Shown here in pieces: positions 1 to 7,967 of a DNA stretch of 64,000 nt; positions within the stretch are counted from its first letter, which is position 1, and each line of letters opens with the position of its first letter. Both the position numbers and the translations under genes were made by a program. Source of the stretch: Nocardia grenadensis NBRC 108939 (GTDB lineage: Bacteria; Actinomycetota; Actinomycetes; Mycobacteriales; Mycobacteriaceae); the NCBI RefSeq assembly GCF_001613445.1, contig NZ_BDCJ01000001.1:62001-126000 (forward strand), given 5' to 3'. The notes beneath the pieces are model-generated. The model did not search any database and was not told the origin of the DNA. It was given only the letters and a program-made list of their open reading frames with translations.

Positions 1-1071
1 CGCGAATCCGGTGCGATACGGATGCTGCAGCCCAAGACGTACGGCGGACTCGAATGTCATCCCCGGGAATTCGCGGAGACCACCATGGCCATCGCCGCGA
101 TGGACGGAGCGGCAGGGTGGGTCACCGGTATCGTCGGCGTGCACCCGTGGGAGCTCGCCTTCGCCGATCCCCGGGTGCAGGAGGAGATCTGGGGCACCGA
201 TCCCGACACCTGGGTCGCGTCACCGTACGCGCCGATGGGTGTGGCGACTCCCGTCGACGGCGGCTACCTGCTCAACGGACGCTGGTCGTTCTCCTCCGGA
301 ACCGACCACTGCCAGTGGGCGTTCCTTGGCGCGCTGGTCGGCGATGCCGACGGGAAACCGGTCCTGCCGCCGGACTCGCTGCACGTGATCCTGCCCCGGA
401 CCGACTACGAAATCGTCGCGGACTCCTGGGACGTGATCGGGTTGCGCGGTACCGGATCCAAGGATCTGATCGTGCGGAACGCGTTCGTTCCCGCCTACCG
501 CACCCTGTCGGCCGCGGAGGTGATGGACGGTACCGCCGTACGCCGGGCGGGCCGCACCGAAACCCTGTACCGGATGCCCTTCTCCTGTATGTTCCCGCTG
601 GGTATCACCTCCGCGGTGATCGGTATCGCCGAGGGAGCGCTGGCCTGCCATATCGCCGCCCAGCGCGAGCGCGTCGCGGTGACCGGTATCCCGATCAAGG
701 AGGACCCGTACGTGCTGTTCGCGATCGGCGAGGCGGCCGCGGAGATCGCCGCCTCCCGGGCCGCGCTGCTGGAGAACGTCGACCGGTTCTGGGACAGTAC
801 GGAAAAGGGCCGGGAAGTCGACTTCGAGGAACGTGCGATCGGCCGGCGCACCCAGACCGCGGCGGCATGGCGGGCGGTCCGCGCGGTGGACGAGATCTTC
901 GCCAGGTCCGGCGGCGGGGCGCTGCACTACCGGTTCCCCATGCAGCGGTTCTTCCGCGACGCGCACGCCGGACTGGCGCACGCGATCCATGTGCCCGGCT
1001 CCATCTTCCACGCTTCGGCCTTGACACAGCTGGGTGGGGAACCACAGGGTATGCACCGATCGATGATCTGA
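1..1071 (+). CDS. HsaA-like flavin-dependent monooxygenase, 5' end cut by window edge
   Basis: The reading frame is open from base 1, so the start lies outside the window; 356 residues are visible against about 390 in the family, so roughly 35-40 N-terminal residues are missing. The fold is acyl-CoA-dehydrogenase-like: an early PKTYGG motif, a middle domain with GLRGTGSKD, and a C-terminal helical domain with RSGGGALHY followed by QRFFRDAHAG. These match the oxygenase of 3-hydroxy-9,10-secoandrostatriene-dione 4-hydroxylase (HsaA) and the related p-hydroxyphenylacetate-type group D monooxygenases, which use reduced flavin from a separate reductase. No reductase partner is in view. Paralogues with other aromatic substrates are common, so the substrate is inferred only. 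Confidence 0.85.
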   Translation, partial: RESGAIRMLQPKTYGGLECHPREFAETTMAIAAMDGAAGWVTGIVGVHPWELAFADPRVQEEIWGTDPDTWVASPYAPMGVATPVDGGYLLNGRWSFSSGTDHCQWAFLGALVGDADGKPVLPPDSLHVILPRTDYEIVADSWDVIGLRGTGSKDLIVRNAFVPAYRTLSAAEVMDGTAVRRAGRTETLYRMPFSCMFPLGITSAVIGIAEGALACHIAAQRERVAVTGIPIKEDPYVLFAIGEAAAEIAASRAALLENVDRFWDSTEKGREVDFEERAIGRRTQTAAAWRAVRAVDEIFARSGGGALHYRFPMQRFFRDAHAGLAHAIHVPGSIFHASALTQLGGEPQGMHRSMI

Positions 1072-1161
1072 GAAGACCGATCGATGTCGCCCGAGTGACA
1101 GCACTGTGCACCGTTCGTGAGAAGAGTAGTCATCGACCCGTCTCGCCCAACTCGCCCGCTG

Positions 1162-1353
1162 CTAGCGCCGGTGGGTGATCTCGGCGAGGCGTAGGTCGCG
1201 GGTGCGGGACTGGTAGGTCGCAATAGTTTTCGCCGAGCGTTCGGGGCCGCGGGCGCGGATGGCCTCGAAGATCTGGATCTGCTCGTCCTCGAAGAGGTCC
1301 AGGTCGTCCCTGGTGCGCGAGACCGCGCGGCGCGAGGTGAGGGCCGGTACGCC
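1162..1353 (-). pseudogene. GntR-family (FCD) regulator, C-terminal fragment
   Basis: About 60 codons on the minus strand read as the end of an FCD-type GntR effector domain ([19 protein letters not shown], then [15 protein letters not shown]) and stop at TAG. The HTH domain and the first part of the FCD domain are absent: the frame loses similarity near 1353, where an unrelated SDR fragment on the other strand begins. It cannot make a working regulator. The short length and lack of a start are seen directly; the family call rests on the typical spacing of the terminal FCD helices. Confidence 0.6.
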
Positions 1354-1404
1354 GTGCCGAAGGCCTCATCCAGTCATCCAGCGCGCCGACCCTGCTACCC
1401 GGGA

Positions 1405-1612
1405 GCTCGGGTCCGGCCAGAGTCTGCCGGAAGACCTCGCGGTCCTGTTCCGGCCGGATCTGGAGCACCCGCTCGGTCATGTGCTGCCGGTCGGCTGGGT
1501 GGACCCGCTGGACATCAGTAACGCGATGCTCTTCCTGGCTTCCGACGAGGCGCGCTACGTCCCCGGGGTGCCCCTCCGGTGGATGCCGGCAGCCCGCTGA
1601 AATCAGCGTCGC
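1405..1612 (+). pseudogene. Short-chain dehydrogenase (mycofactocin-type), C-terminal fragment with frameshift
   Basis: About 65 codons match the tail of the SDR subfamily that is often mycofactocin-dependent: LFRPDLEHP, then [14 protein letters not shown] and [15 protein letters not shown]. The final PVDAGSPLK segment lies in a different frame after a one-base deletion near 1575, so the reading frame is broken even within this remnant. The Rossmann N-terminus and the YxxxK active site are missing. It sits head-to-head with the GntR fragment, and both have lost their 5' halves at the same junction. Confidence 0.65.
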
Positions 1613-1634
1613 GGGGTGATCGCCCCGCGACGCT
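1605..1634. terminator. Perfect 12-bp stem, probable bidirectional terminator
   Basis: AGCGTCGCGGGG and CCCCGCGACGCT flank a 6-nt loop, 41 bp downstream of the sigma factor stop on the minus strand. No U-tract follows, as is usual for high-GC actinobacterial terminators. It would end transcription of the sigma gene and of anything reading from the left. Confidence 0.6.
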
Positions 1635-1675
1635 CGGCCGGTGGTGCGGTATCGCCGTCAGCGGTCGCCGGACGG

Positions 1676-2497
1676 TCAGTCCCGCAGCGCGCGGGCGCGC
1701 AGGGTCGCCAGCGTCCGCGACAGGACGCGCGAGATCTGCATCTGGGAAACGTTCAGTTCGGCCGCGATCTGGGCCTGGGTGCGGTTCTCGAAGAACCGCA
1801 TGTGCAGCACCCGCTGGTCGCGGGTCGACAGCTCCCGCAGCAGGGGCGCGAGGGTCATGGCGTTCTCGGTGAGCTCATACGACGGATCCTCGTCGCCGAG
1901 CGAGTCGGCGCTCTTGGCCGCCGCCCCGCTGTTGTCGTTCTGTTCGACCGAGGCGTCCAGCGAATCGGTGCGATAGGCATTGCCGGCCAGCAGCGCCTGG
2001 GTGACCTCGTTGAGGTCGAGATTCATCGCCACGGCGATATCGAGCGCGGTCGGGGTGCGGCCGAGCTCCTGGCTGAGGCGTTCGATGGTGGGGCCGAGGG
2101 CGAGCTGGGTCTCCTTCAATCGCCGCGGGACGCGCACCGCCCAGGTGTGGTCGCGGAAATGGCGGCGGACCTCACCCATGATGGTGGGCACCGCGAAGGC
2201 CAGGAAGCTGGCGCCCCGGGAGGCGTCGTAACGGTCCACGGCGAGCACCAGACCCAGGGAGGCGATCTGGTGCAGATCCTCGTAGGTCTCCCCGCGGCCG
2301 GTGAACCGGCGCGCGATGTGATCGGCGAGCGGCAGACAGCGGCGCATGATCTCCTCGCGCAACTCCGGCCGCCCGGGGTCGTCGCCATCCATCGCCGCGA
2401 GCTGCTCCAGCAGCGGCTCGATCCCGTCGTAGCTGTCGGTACCGCGGCTGGCCCGCCGCGCGGTGGTGGGGGAGTCGTATGCGGCCACAGTTGTCAT
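1676..2497 (-). CDS. RNA polymerase sigma factor, SigB/SigF/SigG subfamily
   Basis: A 273-residue alternative sigma-70 factor of the general-stress and sporulation type. Region 2 lies at about residues 47-110 (GETYEDLHQIASLGLVLA, then FLAFAVPTIMGEVRRHFRD), region 3 at about 115-190, and region 4 HTH at about 218-266 (QAQIAAELNVSQMQISRVL). There is no anti-sigma extension such as ECF-type fused domains. Factors of this subfamily are normally held by an RsbW-type anti-sigma kinase released by a STAS antagonist. No such partner is adjacent, but an RsbW-like protein (33932-34345) and a STAS protein (40458-41006) lie elsewhere in the window. It is transcribed alone and ends at a strong hairpin. 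Confidence 0.93.
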   Translation of the reverse strand: MTTVAAYDSPTTARRASRGTDSYDGIEPLLEQLAAMDGDDPGRPELREEIMRRCLPLADHIARRFTGRGETYEDLHQIASLGLVLAVDRYDASRGASFLAFAVPTIMGEVRRHFRDHTWAVRVPRRLKETQLALGPTIERLSQELGRTPTALDIAVAMNLDLNEVTQALLAGNAYRTDSLDASVEQNDNSGAAAKSADSLGDEDPSYELTENAMTLAPLLRELSTRDQRVLHMRFFENRTQAQIAAELNVSQMQISRVLSRTLATLRARALRD

Positions 2498-2969
2498 CGA
2501 GAACCTCGCTTTCCGTTGCCTCCGCCTCGATCGGCGCCGTCGGAGGGCGACACGACCCCCGGCTACCGCCGGATGCCGAGAGCAATCAAGATCGGCACAC
2601 CTTCTTCGTTTTGTGAATCCCCGAGGTTGGCGGGTTTCGTTTTCCGGACAGCCGAGCCGGTCGATCGGTCGCTCCGCGCATCCGGGCGGCGCCGTTCACG
2701 GATACTGGGCATCTCCGGGCATCCCGTCCGGAGGCGACAGCACGACCTGGCAATGCGCCGGCCCGGTATCGGCTCGGTGCGCGGCGGTCATGAGCGTGGT
2801 GCGGGCTTCTCCGTGACATCGCCCCGTCGGGAATCGGAGGGTCGGCCGGGCCACCGCGTTCGCCGACCGGTTTGCCCGGGACGACGACGCATGGTGTCGT
2901 AGAAGAGAACGACCAGCGTTCCACTTGCTCGGCGGCCGGTGGCGCGTTCGAACCGGCGAGAGGCTGTAC
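2498..2969. other. 472-bp intergenic region
   Basis: This lies between the divergently oriented sigma-factor and AraC genes, so both promoters should be here. Long open frames on both strands cross it, but they resemble nothing and shadow the neighbouring genes. I see no clear SigB-type promoter, palindrome or structured RNA. Confidence 0.4.
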
Positions 2970-3917
2970 ATGCGGAGTTTGGCGTTCGACAGCGAGGACC
3001 TCGGCGCGACGGAGGCATTCCTCAACGACGCCTACACCAGCATGCAGATCGGTAACGACAGCCCCCGCGGGGTGCGCACCCGCATCCGCCGCGACATGCT
3101 CGGCCCGGTCAGTCTCGACCGACTGGACCTGGGTTTCGATATGGCCTACAACGCCGACCCGCTGAACAGAGTCTGCCTGGTGACCGTGCACTCCGGGACG
3201 GTCGAAGAGGAATATCACGGTGTGGGCCGCGACACCTTCGCCCCGGGCGACTCCGGCCTGCTCACCCCGCACGACCTGCCGTACACCGGGGTGATTCGCT
3301 CCGCGCGCTACGACATCACCATGTTCGGCCCGGCATTGCTGGACCGTCTCGCGACCACCACCGATGCGGCCGACCCCGTCCGCCTCAGTGGCCACCGGCC
3401 GGTGAACCAGGCGGCGAACCGGCAGCTGACCGCGGTGATCACCCATCTGCAACGGGTCGCCACCGACCCCGCCACCGCGGACAGTCCGCTGCTCGCCGCG
3501 GCCGGCGCCGATTATCTCGCCGCTACTGTGCTCGCCACCATGCCGACCACGGCGGCGACCGAGGCCGCGGCCACCGACCGTCGCGACGCCCATCCCGAGA
3601 CGGTGCGCCGCGCCGTGGCCTATCTCGAATCGCATCTGCACGAGGATGTGACGATCACCCAGGTGGCGGCCGCGGCGTTCGTGACGCCGCGCGCCCTGCA
3701 ACTGGCGTTCCGGCGCCATCTCGGCACGACACCGCTGCGATATCTGCGCAGGCTGCGGCTGGCCGGCGCGCACGACGACCTGTGCGCCGCCGTGCGCGGG
3801 GACGGGCGGACCGTCGCGACCATCGCCTACCGATGGGGTTTCGCCCATCCGGGCCGTTTCGCGATCGCCTATCGCCATCACTACGGACGCTCGCCGTCGG
3901 AGGTTCTGCACACCTGA
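2970..3917 (+). CDS. AraC-family transcriptional regulator
   Basis: A 315-residue regulator with an N-terminal cupin-like sensing domain of the AraC_binding_2 type (about residues 15-190) and a C-terminal double HTH (about 215-315). The HTH shows EDVTITQVAAAAFVTPRALQ, then FRRHLGTTPLRYLRRLRL and the second helix pair ending YGRSPSEVL. The ATG at 2970 follows a GAGAGG ribosome site at suitable distance; an in-frame GTG 45 bp upstream lacks one. Its target is unknown. The next gene downstream, a Cys-rich copper-binding-type protein, starts 119 bp later and might be co-regulated, but nothing shows it. Confidence 0.9.
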   Translation: MRSLAFDSEDLGATEAFLNDAYTSMQIGNDSPRGVRTRIRRDMLGPVSLDRLDLGFDMAYNADPLNRVCLVTVHSGTVEEEYHGVGRDTFAPGDSGLLTPHDLPYTGVIRSARYDITMFGPALLDRLATTTDAADPVRLSGHRPVNQAANRQLTAVITHLQRVATDPATADSPLLAAAGADYLAATVLATMPTTAATEAAATDRRDAHPETVRRAVAYLESHLHEDVTITQVAAAAFVTPRALQLAFRRHLGTTPLRYLRRLRLAGAHDDLCAAVRGDGRTVATIAYRWGFAHPGRFAIAYRHHYGRSPSEVLHT

Positions 3918-4036
3918 ATCCGCAGCGCCGCGATATGCGCTACTCCGCCGGGAAACGTCCCGGCGGCGCAGGTGTGCGTGGCCGGCCATCGGGTAGCACG
4001 CCGGGGAGATCCGTCGACCCGACCGAGGAGCACACC

Positions 4037-4444
4037 ATGACGCATGCGGCCGAAATGCTGGACCTGTACCCCCACGACCTGGACGGAATCGACCGCACCG
4101 CCCTGACCCGGTGTATCGAGGAATGTTTCTCGTGCGCGCAGGTGTGTACCGCGTGCGCCGATTCCTGCCTCAGCGAAGCCGTAGTCGCCGACCTGGTGAC
4201 CTGTATCCGCACCGACCTGGACTGTGCCGAGATCTGCGATACCACCGGTCGCGTGCTCACCCGGCACACCGGGGGCCGTACCGCGCCGACCCGGCCGCTG
4301 CTCGAGGCCTGCGCCGCCGCCTGCGCGGCGTGCCGGGAGGAATGCCTGCGGCATGCCGGCACGCATGAGCACTGTGAGGTGTGTGCGGAGGCGTGCCGCC
4401 GTTGCGAACAGGCCTGCCGGGACCTGCTCGCGACGCTCGGCTGA
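4037..4444 (+). CDS. Four-helix-bundle copper-binding-type protein (DUF326)
   Basis: A 135-residue protein with 18 cysteines spaced as CxxC, CxxxC and CxxxxxxC along four predicted helices (for example ECFSCAQVCTACADSC near residues 30-44, and HCEVCAEACRRCEQAC near the end). This pattern is that of the DUF326/Csp copper-storage proteins, in which cysteines line the core of a four-helix bundle and bind many Cu(I) ions. It has no signal peptide, so it should be cytosolic. GAGGAG precedes the ATG. The role as a copper store or ferredoxin-like buffer is inferred from the family. Confidence 0.85.
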   Translation: MTHAAEMLDLYPHDLDGIDRTALTRCIEECFSCAQVCTACADSCLSEAVVADLVTCIRTDLDCAEICDTTGRVLTRHTGGRTAPTRPLLEACAAACAACREECLRHAGTHEHCEVCAEACRRCEQACRDLLATLG

Positions 4445-4494
4445 CCGCCCGTGGTGAACAGCCGGGACGAAGCGGCGGGCCGCTGTGGCCGTGC

Positions 4495-5270
4495 TCATCG
4501 CCGCGCGGCGTCCGCGGTTCTCGGGGCACCGGGCACGACCGTGAACTCGAGCCCGTAATTGTTCAGGGTGGCGGGCAGTGGTGCGGCCGGGCCGAGTGGT
4601 GGATGTGAGCGCAGGCGGAGTTCGGGGCCGGACACCATATGCGCGAGCAGTGCGCTGGTGGCGAACAGGACCAGATTCCGTCCCGGGCATTCGGCGGGGC
4701 CGGCGCTGAACGGCACCAACTGCGGGTACTCCTGCGCTCGCCCATCCAACCAGATGTCGGGTACGAACCGGTCGGCGAAGGGTAGCGTGTCGCGATCGCG
4801 GTGGAAGGCCGGCGCCACGATCACCGGCGCCGCCCCGGGCTCCAGCGCGAACTCCGCCGCACCAGCCGCCACCACGCGGCCGTGAACGTGCCGACGTCCA
4901 GTAGCCCGCGCCCCCGGGTACGGGTGAGCAGATCCTGTGCTTCGTCGGCGACCTTCGCCGCGAAGGGGGCCGCGAGACGATGCAGTGGTGCGCCGGTATC
5001 CAGCGCCGCCTCGCTCCACCATGCCGCGGTCCAGGACGCCGTCACCCACGACACCCCTGCCGGGATCGCGTCCGCGCCGGCGGTGCACTGTTGCCACCTC
5101 GACCTCGGGCCGTTCGCGGCCATCGGCGCCTGGAAGGACCGATATGTGCCGGGCGGGTGGGCGCGTCCGTGGCGCGGCAAGGTCGGGTCGAAGGGCCGGA
5201 TGAGCGCCGCCGCGGCCCTGACCGCGCTGGCGGGCCGACCCCACGGAACGGGGCACCACCGACCGCGCAT
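4495..5270 (-). pseudogene. Cytochrome P450 with internal deletion and frameshift
   Basis: Two pieces of one P450 remain in different frames. The 5' piece (about 5270-4865) reads as the N-terminal and B-C helix region (HPPGTYRSFQAPMAANGP, WVTASWTAAWW, GTFTAAWWRLVR). The 3' piece (about 4860-4495) holds the C-terminal part, from FALEPGAAPVIVAPAFHRD to the heme-thiolate motif FSAGPAECPG. The central half, including the I helix and the ExxR motif, is absent, and the join changes frame. The cysteine ligand is present, but without the I helix and ExxR no P450 fold is expected. Confidence 0.8.
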
Positions 5271-5413
5271 GTTCGGTCCGCAGGTGCGGCGATCGGTCCC
5301 TCGGACGCGGTAGGGTTCCGGTCGTGGCCGGGCGGCGTCGCAGTTCCCGCCATCCGCCCGCGCTGCGCGCGGACCGCGTGCCCCTCGTCCTTCATCGGTA
5401 TTCGCGGAGGTAC

Positions 5414-5770
5414 ATGATGTCTCAGGCCATCGAGGGCATCGACCCGGCCGTGCCGCCCAGCGGCCCGGGGTGTGTCGAATGCGAACGGGCCCAAGGCTGG
5501 TGGGTGCATCTGCGGCGGTGTGCCCAGTGCGGACATATCGGCTGCTGTGACTCGTCTCCTGCCCGGCACGCCACCGCGCACTTCACCGCGACCGGGCACC
5601 CGTTCGTGCAGAGTTACGAACCGGGCGAGGACTGGTTCTGGGACTATCGGTCCGGCGAAATGTACGAGTCAGGGCCGGAACTCGCGCCGCCGCGGAATCA
5701 TCCGAGCTCGCAGACCGTGCCCGGGCCGCGGGATCGGGTACCGGCGGACTGGCAGGACCACATCCACTGA
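5414..5770 (+). CDS. UBP-type zinc-finger protein
   Basis: A 118-residue protein. It begins MMSQAIEG after a CGGAGG ribosome site, and the second ATG at 5417 is equally possible. Residues about 18-85 form a ZnF-UBP domain with ordered ligands: GCVECERAQGWW, RRCAQCGHIGCCD, then RHATAHFTATGHP and YEPGEDWFW. In eukaryotes this domain binds the C-terminus of ubiquitin. In actinobacteria it is found as small stand-alone proteins or at the ends of other proteins, with no settled function. The gene stands alone. Confidence 0.88.
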   Translation: MMSQAIEGIDPAVPPSGPGCVECERAQGWWVHLRRCAQCGHIGCCDSSPARHATAHFTATGHPFVQSYEPGEDWFWDYRSGEMYESGPELAPPRNHPSSQTVPGPRDRVPADWQDHIH

Positions 5771-6007
5771 GGTCGGCCGGCCCCCCTCGCGTCCGGGGCG
5801 CCGATCCGGCGCGGCACTCCGGCCGTATCGAACCCGTAGTCGCGGTGCGGCCGGAACCTGCGCGCGACGGGAAACCGCTGACCCACTCCGTCCCCCGCGG
5901 ACAAACCCTCCAGCGAATCGAGCACCGAGTCGATGCGCATTGCGTCGAATGGTGGCCGGATCGGGTACTCGACCGATCACCAGCACAGCGAGCGACCTGG
6001 AGGCGGC

Positions 6008-6379
6008 GTGCACGGCGAGGCGGACGAGAACACCAGCGACGGCGTCCACACATTCGCCGAGCTGTACCACTATCGGATGTTGTACAACGCGCTCGTATTC
6101 AACGAATGGGCGCGCGGCGACCGATACGACGTGCACAAGAGCATCCGGCACAGCGACGGGGAACTCTGTTTCGGTGGTGGCTGGTTCGTCGTGTACGCGA
6201 CATTGCCGACCGGGCAGATCGCCAACCACTACCGGATGCGGCACTGGGGGCTGTTCCGGATCCCGGTACGGCCGGTGCCCGCTGTATGGGACGGGCACAG
6301 CGCGCACGAGGCCGCCGAGCGGATGCTCCGGTTCCTGCGGGAACCGCCGCCGGGATTCAGTCGGACGCCGGTGACCTGA
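6008..6379 (+). CDS. WDGH-domain-type protein
   Basis: A 123-residue protein if started at GTG 6008, which sits 4 nt after GGAGG; an ATG at 5933 in frame would add 25 low-complexity residues. It shows the signature order of a family seen in actinobacteria and their phages: DGVHTFAELYHYRMLYNAL, HSDGELCFGGGWFVV, HWGLFRIPV and the terminal WDGH followed by an amphipathic helix. Family members are often annotated only by the WDGH motif, with no known activity. It may be of phage origin. Confidence 0.7.
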   Translation: MHGEADENTSDGVHTFAELYHYRMLYNALVFNEWARGDRYDVHKSIRHSDGELCFGGGWFVVYATLPTGQIANHYRMRHWGLFRIPVRPVPAVWDGHSAHEAAERMLRFLREPPPGFSRTPVT

Positions 6380-6570
6380 TCGAGGTCGCGCGGTATCGCC
6401 GGCGTGCGGTTGCGGCGCGGTCTGCCGAGGTGGCGGCCACCGTGGGTGCGGTGGAACACGCCCGGTCCACGACAGTGCCGAAGCCTTTCCGGGGCGGTGG
6501 GGGCACCCGTCCGGAGGCGCGGCCGCGCGCCGGCACTCTCGGACGAGAGTCCAAGTGGCTCTTTCTCATT

Positions 6571-6598
6571 GGTTTCTCAGCGTTTCTGAGGCGGTATT
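6571..6598 (+). promoter_or_regulatory. Possible SigB/SigF-type promoter for the Lsr2 paralogue
   Basis: GGTTTC and GGTATT are separated by 16 bp, 69 bp upstream of the Lsr2-like start. This resembles the GTTT-N14/16-GGGTAT pattern of SigF-like factors, with one mismatch in the -10 element. A short CTCAG/CTGAG inverted repeat lies in the spacer. It is a pattern match only. Confidence 0.3.
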
Positions 6599-6667
6599 CG
6601 AGGGTGATACCAGTACGGTGTCGCGTGCCGGGTCGGCCGGTGGTGTAGTGAGTGAAGGGATGTGGGT

Positions 6668-6994
6668 GTGGCGCGCAGGGTAGTTGTCACGATGGTCGAT
6701 GATCTGGATGGCGAATCCGTCGCGGCGGAGACGGTGTCGTTCGGCGTCGACGGATTGCTGTACGAAATCGACCTCTCCGAGGAGAATGCGCGGGAATTCC
6801 GCGCGGCACTGGACAAATGGGTGCCGTTCGCGCGCAGAGTCGGCAAACAGCGCCGGGCGAAAGGTCAGGTGCCGGACCGTCCGCAATCGGCGAAAACGGT
6901 GCGGGAATGGGCTCGGCGCAACGGGCACGAGATACCCGATCGCGGCCGTATCCCCGGTGCCGTGCTGGCGGCGTATCAGCGCGCCGCCGGCTGA
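6668..6994 (+). CDS. Lsr2-family nucleoid-associated protein
   Basis: A 108-residue paralogue of Lsr2, the xenogeneic silencer that bridges AT-rich DNA in mycobacteria and relatives. The N-terminal dimerisation domain reads ARRVVVTMVDDLDG with beta strands through about residue 60. The C-terminal DNA-binding domain (about 70-108) has TVREWARRNGHEIPDRGRIP, with the RGR hook that inserts in the minor groove. GTG 6668 gives the normal MARR-type N-terminus and follows AAGGGA; a GTG two codons earlier is less likely. A terminator hairpin follows directly. The main chromosomal Lsr2 is probably elsewhere, since paralogues are usual in Nocardia. Confidence 0.93.
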   Translation: MARRVVVTMVDDLDGESVAAETVSFGVDGLLYEIDLSEENAREFRAALDKWVPFARRVGKQRRAKGQVPDRPQSAKTVREWARRNGHEIPDRGRIPGAVLAAYQRAAG

Positions 6995-7002
6995 CGCCCG
7001 GG

Positions 7003-7022
7003 CACCACGGTAGGCCGTGGTG
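7003..7022 (+). terminator. Hairpin after the Lsr2-like gene
   Basis: CACCACGG and CCGTGGTG form a perfect 8-bp stem with a 4-nt loop, 8 bp after the stop codon, followed by TTCCCC. Confidence 0.6.
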
Positions 7023-7037
7023 TTCCCCGGCCGGCGA

Positions 7038-7694
7038 TCAGGTCGCCGGCTCGGGCGGGGCGTGGACGGCGATCTCTCCGCTGAGCGTCCGGCCGCCGTT
7101 GAGCCGCAGGCGGTCTCCGCTCCAGAATCGGCCGGGGTCGTACCAGTCGGGGCGGCGGGTCTCCGGGAGCAGACCCATCGCCTGGTAGGTGGCCGCCACG
7201 ATCTCCGCGCAGTAGGCGTTCTCCACCTCGCGGGCGGCGGGCGGGCGGGAGCGGCGGCGCGGCAGCCTGACCCGGCCGCGGAACCAGCGCCCGGCGAGTG
7301 CCGCGGTGGACGGGAACGGGGTGCCGTCGAGCCGCGCCACCGTGCGTAGCACACCGTCCTCCATCTCCTGGGTGGCGGGCGGTTCGAGCTGCCGCAGCCA
7401 GGCCTGCTGACCGTAGCGATTCGCCCAGGTCAGTACCGCGTCGCGCAAATTGTGCAATTGAGCGCCGCGGTGCGCGGTGCCCGACCACATATCGGGTAGC
7501 GACCGGCCGAGTTCGGCGTGCCAGATCAGCGCGGGAAGATCGTCGATCACCACCGACATGCCCACGTGGTTGACCGGACTGTTCGTTGTCATCCGGATCA
7601 TCCGATCGGCCGTGGAATGCCCACGGAACAACCAGATATCGCCTGTCCTGGTGATCTCGACAGCCCGGTCGAGATCGAGATCCGCACCCGCCAT
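7038..7694 (-). CDS. Permuted papain-like cysteine hydrolase (YiiX/YebB type)
   Basis: A 218-residue protein with the circularly permuted NlpC/P60 (papain-like) layout: GDIWLFRGHS near residue 18, the histidine motif VNHVGMSVVI near residue 42, and the catalytic cysteine motif NAYCAEIVAATYQAMG near residue 165. In this family the His comes before the Cys, and substrates are amide bonds of lipids or cell-wall peptides. There is no signal peptide, so it is expected in the cytosol. Its ATG is only 18 bp from the ATG of the divergent small membrane protein, so any promoter must lie within one of the two genes or the transcripts are leaderless. Confidence 0.75.
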   Translation of the reverse strand: MAGADLDLDRAVEITRTGDIWLFRGHSTADRMIRMTTNSPVNHVGMSVVIDDLPALIWHAELGRSLPDMWSGTAHRGAQLHNLRDAVLTWANRYGQQAWLRQLEPPATQEMEDGVLRTVARLDGTPFPSTAALAGRWFRGRVRLPRRRSRPPAAREVENAYCAEIVAATYQAMGLLPETRRPDWYDPGRFWSGDRLRLNGGRTLSGEIAVHAPPEPAT

Positions 7695-7712
7695 GGAAGT
7701 AGCCTATGCGCT

Positions 7713-7946
7713 ATGAGGTGGTGGAAGGTATTGGGTTTGGCGGGAGCGGCCGGTGTGGTGGCCACCGGTGTGGTGGTGGTGCGCGCCGAACGCCGCCGTC
7801 GCGCCTACACTCCGGACGAGGTCCGCGAGCAGTTGCATGCTCGGTTCGCGCAGGCCGTGGCCGCCGAGCAGACAGTGCGGATTCCGGACCCGGAACCCCG
7901 CGCCGCCCGGCTCCGCGCTCAGGTGCGTCGGCTCTTCGGGCGCTGA
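7713..7946 (+). CDS. Small single-pass membrane protein
   Basis: A 77-residue protein of unknown family. Residues 1-24 (MRWWKVLGLAGAAG, then VVATGVVVV) form one transmembrane segment or uncleaved signal anchor. The rest is charged and helical, rich in Arg and Glu, with YTPDEVREQLHARFAQAV in the middle. It is divergent from the papain-like gene with an 18-bp gap. Codon usage fits the neighbours, so it is probably real. Confidence 0.6.
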   Translation: MRWWKVLGLAGAAGVVATGVVVVRAERRRRAYTPDEVREQLHARFAQAVAAEQTVRIPDPEPRAARLRAQVRRLFGR

Positions 7947-7967
7947 CGGCCCGCGCGCCGCCGCCGT

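Noticed and set aside
1055..1086. Direct repeat ACCGATCGATG twice, 21 bp apart, around the HsaA-like stop
   Set aside because: Too short and isolated to be an attachment site or insertion-sequence target duplication without other signs.
2586..3989. Long minus-strand open frame opposite the AraC gene
   Set aside because: It is antisense to a clear AraC regulator, lacks family motifs and is Arg/Gly-rich, typical of a shadow frame in GC-rich DNA.
5698..5940. Minus-strand open frame of about 80 codons with good GC3 bias, opposite the WDGH-type gene leader
   Set aside because: It overlaps the zinc-finger gene's 3' end, has no recognised family and runs through a low-complexity tail. GC3 bias alone is common on antisense strands here.
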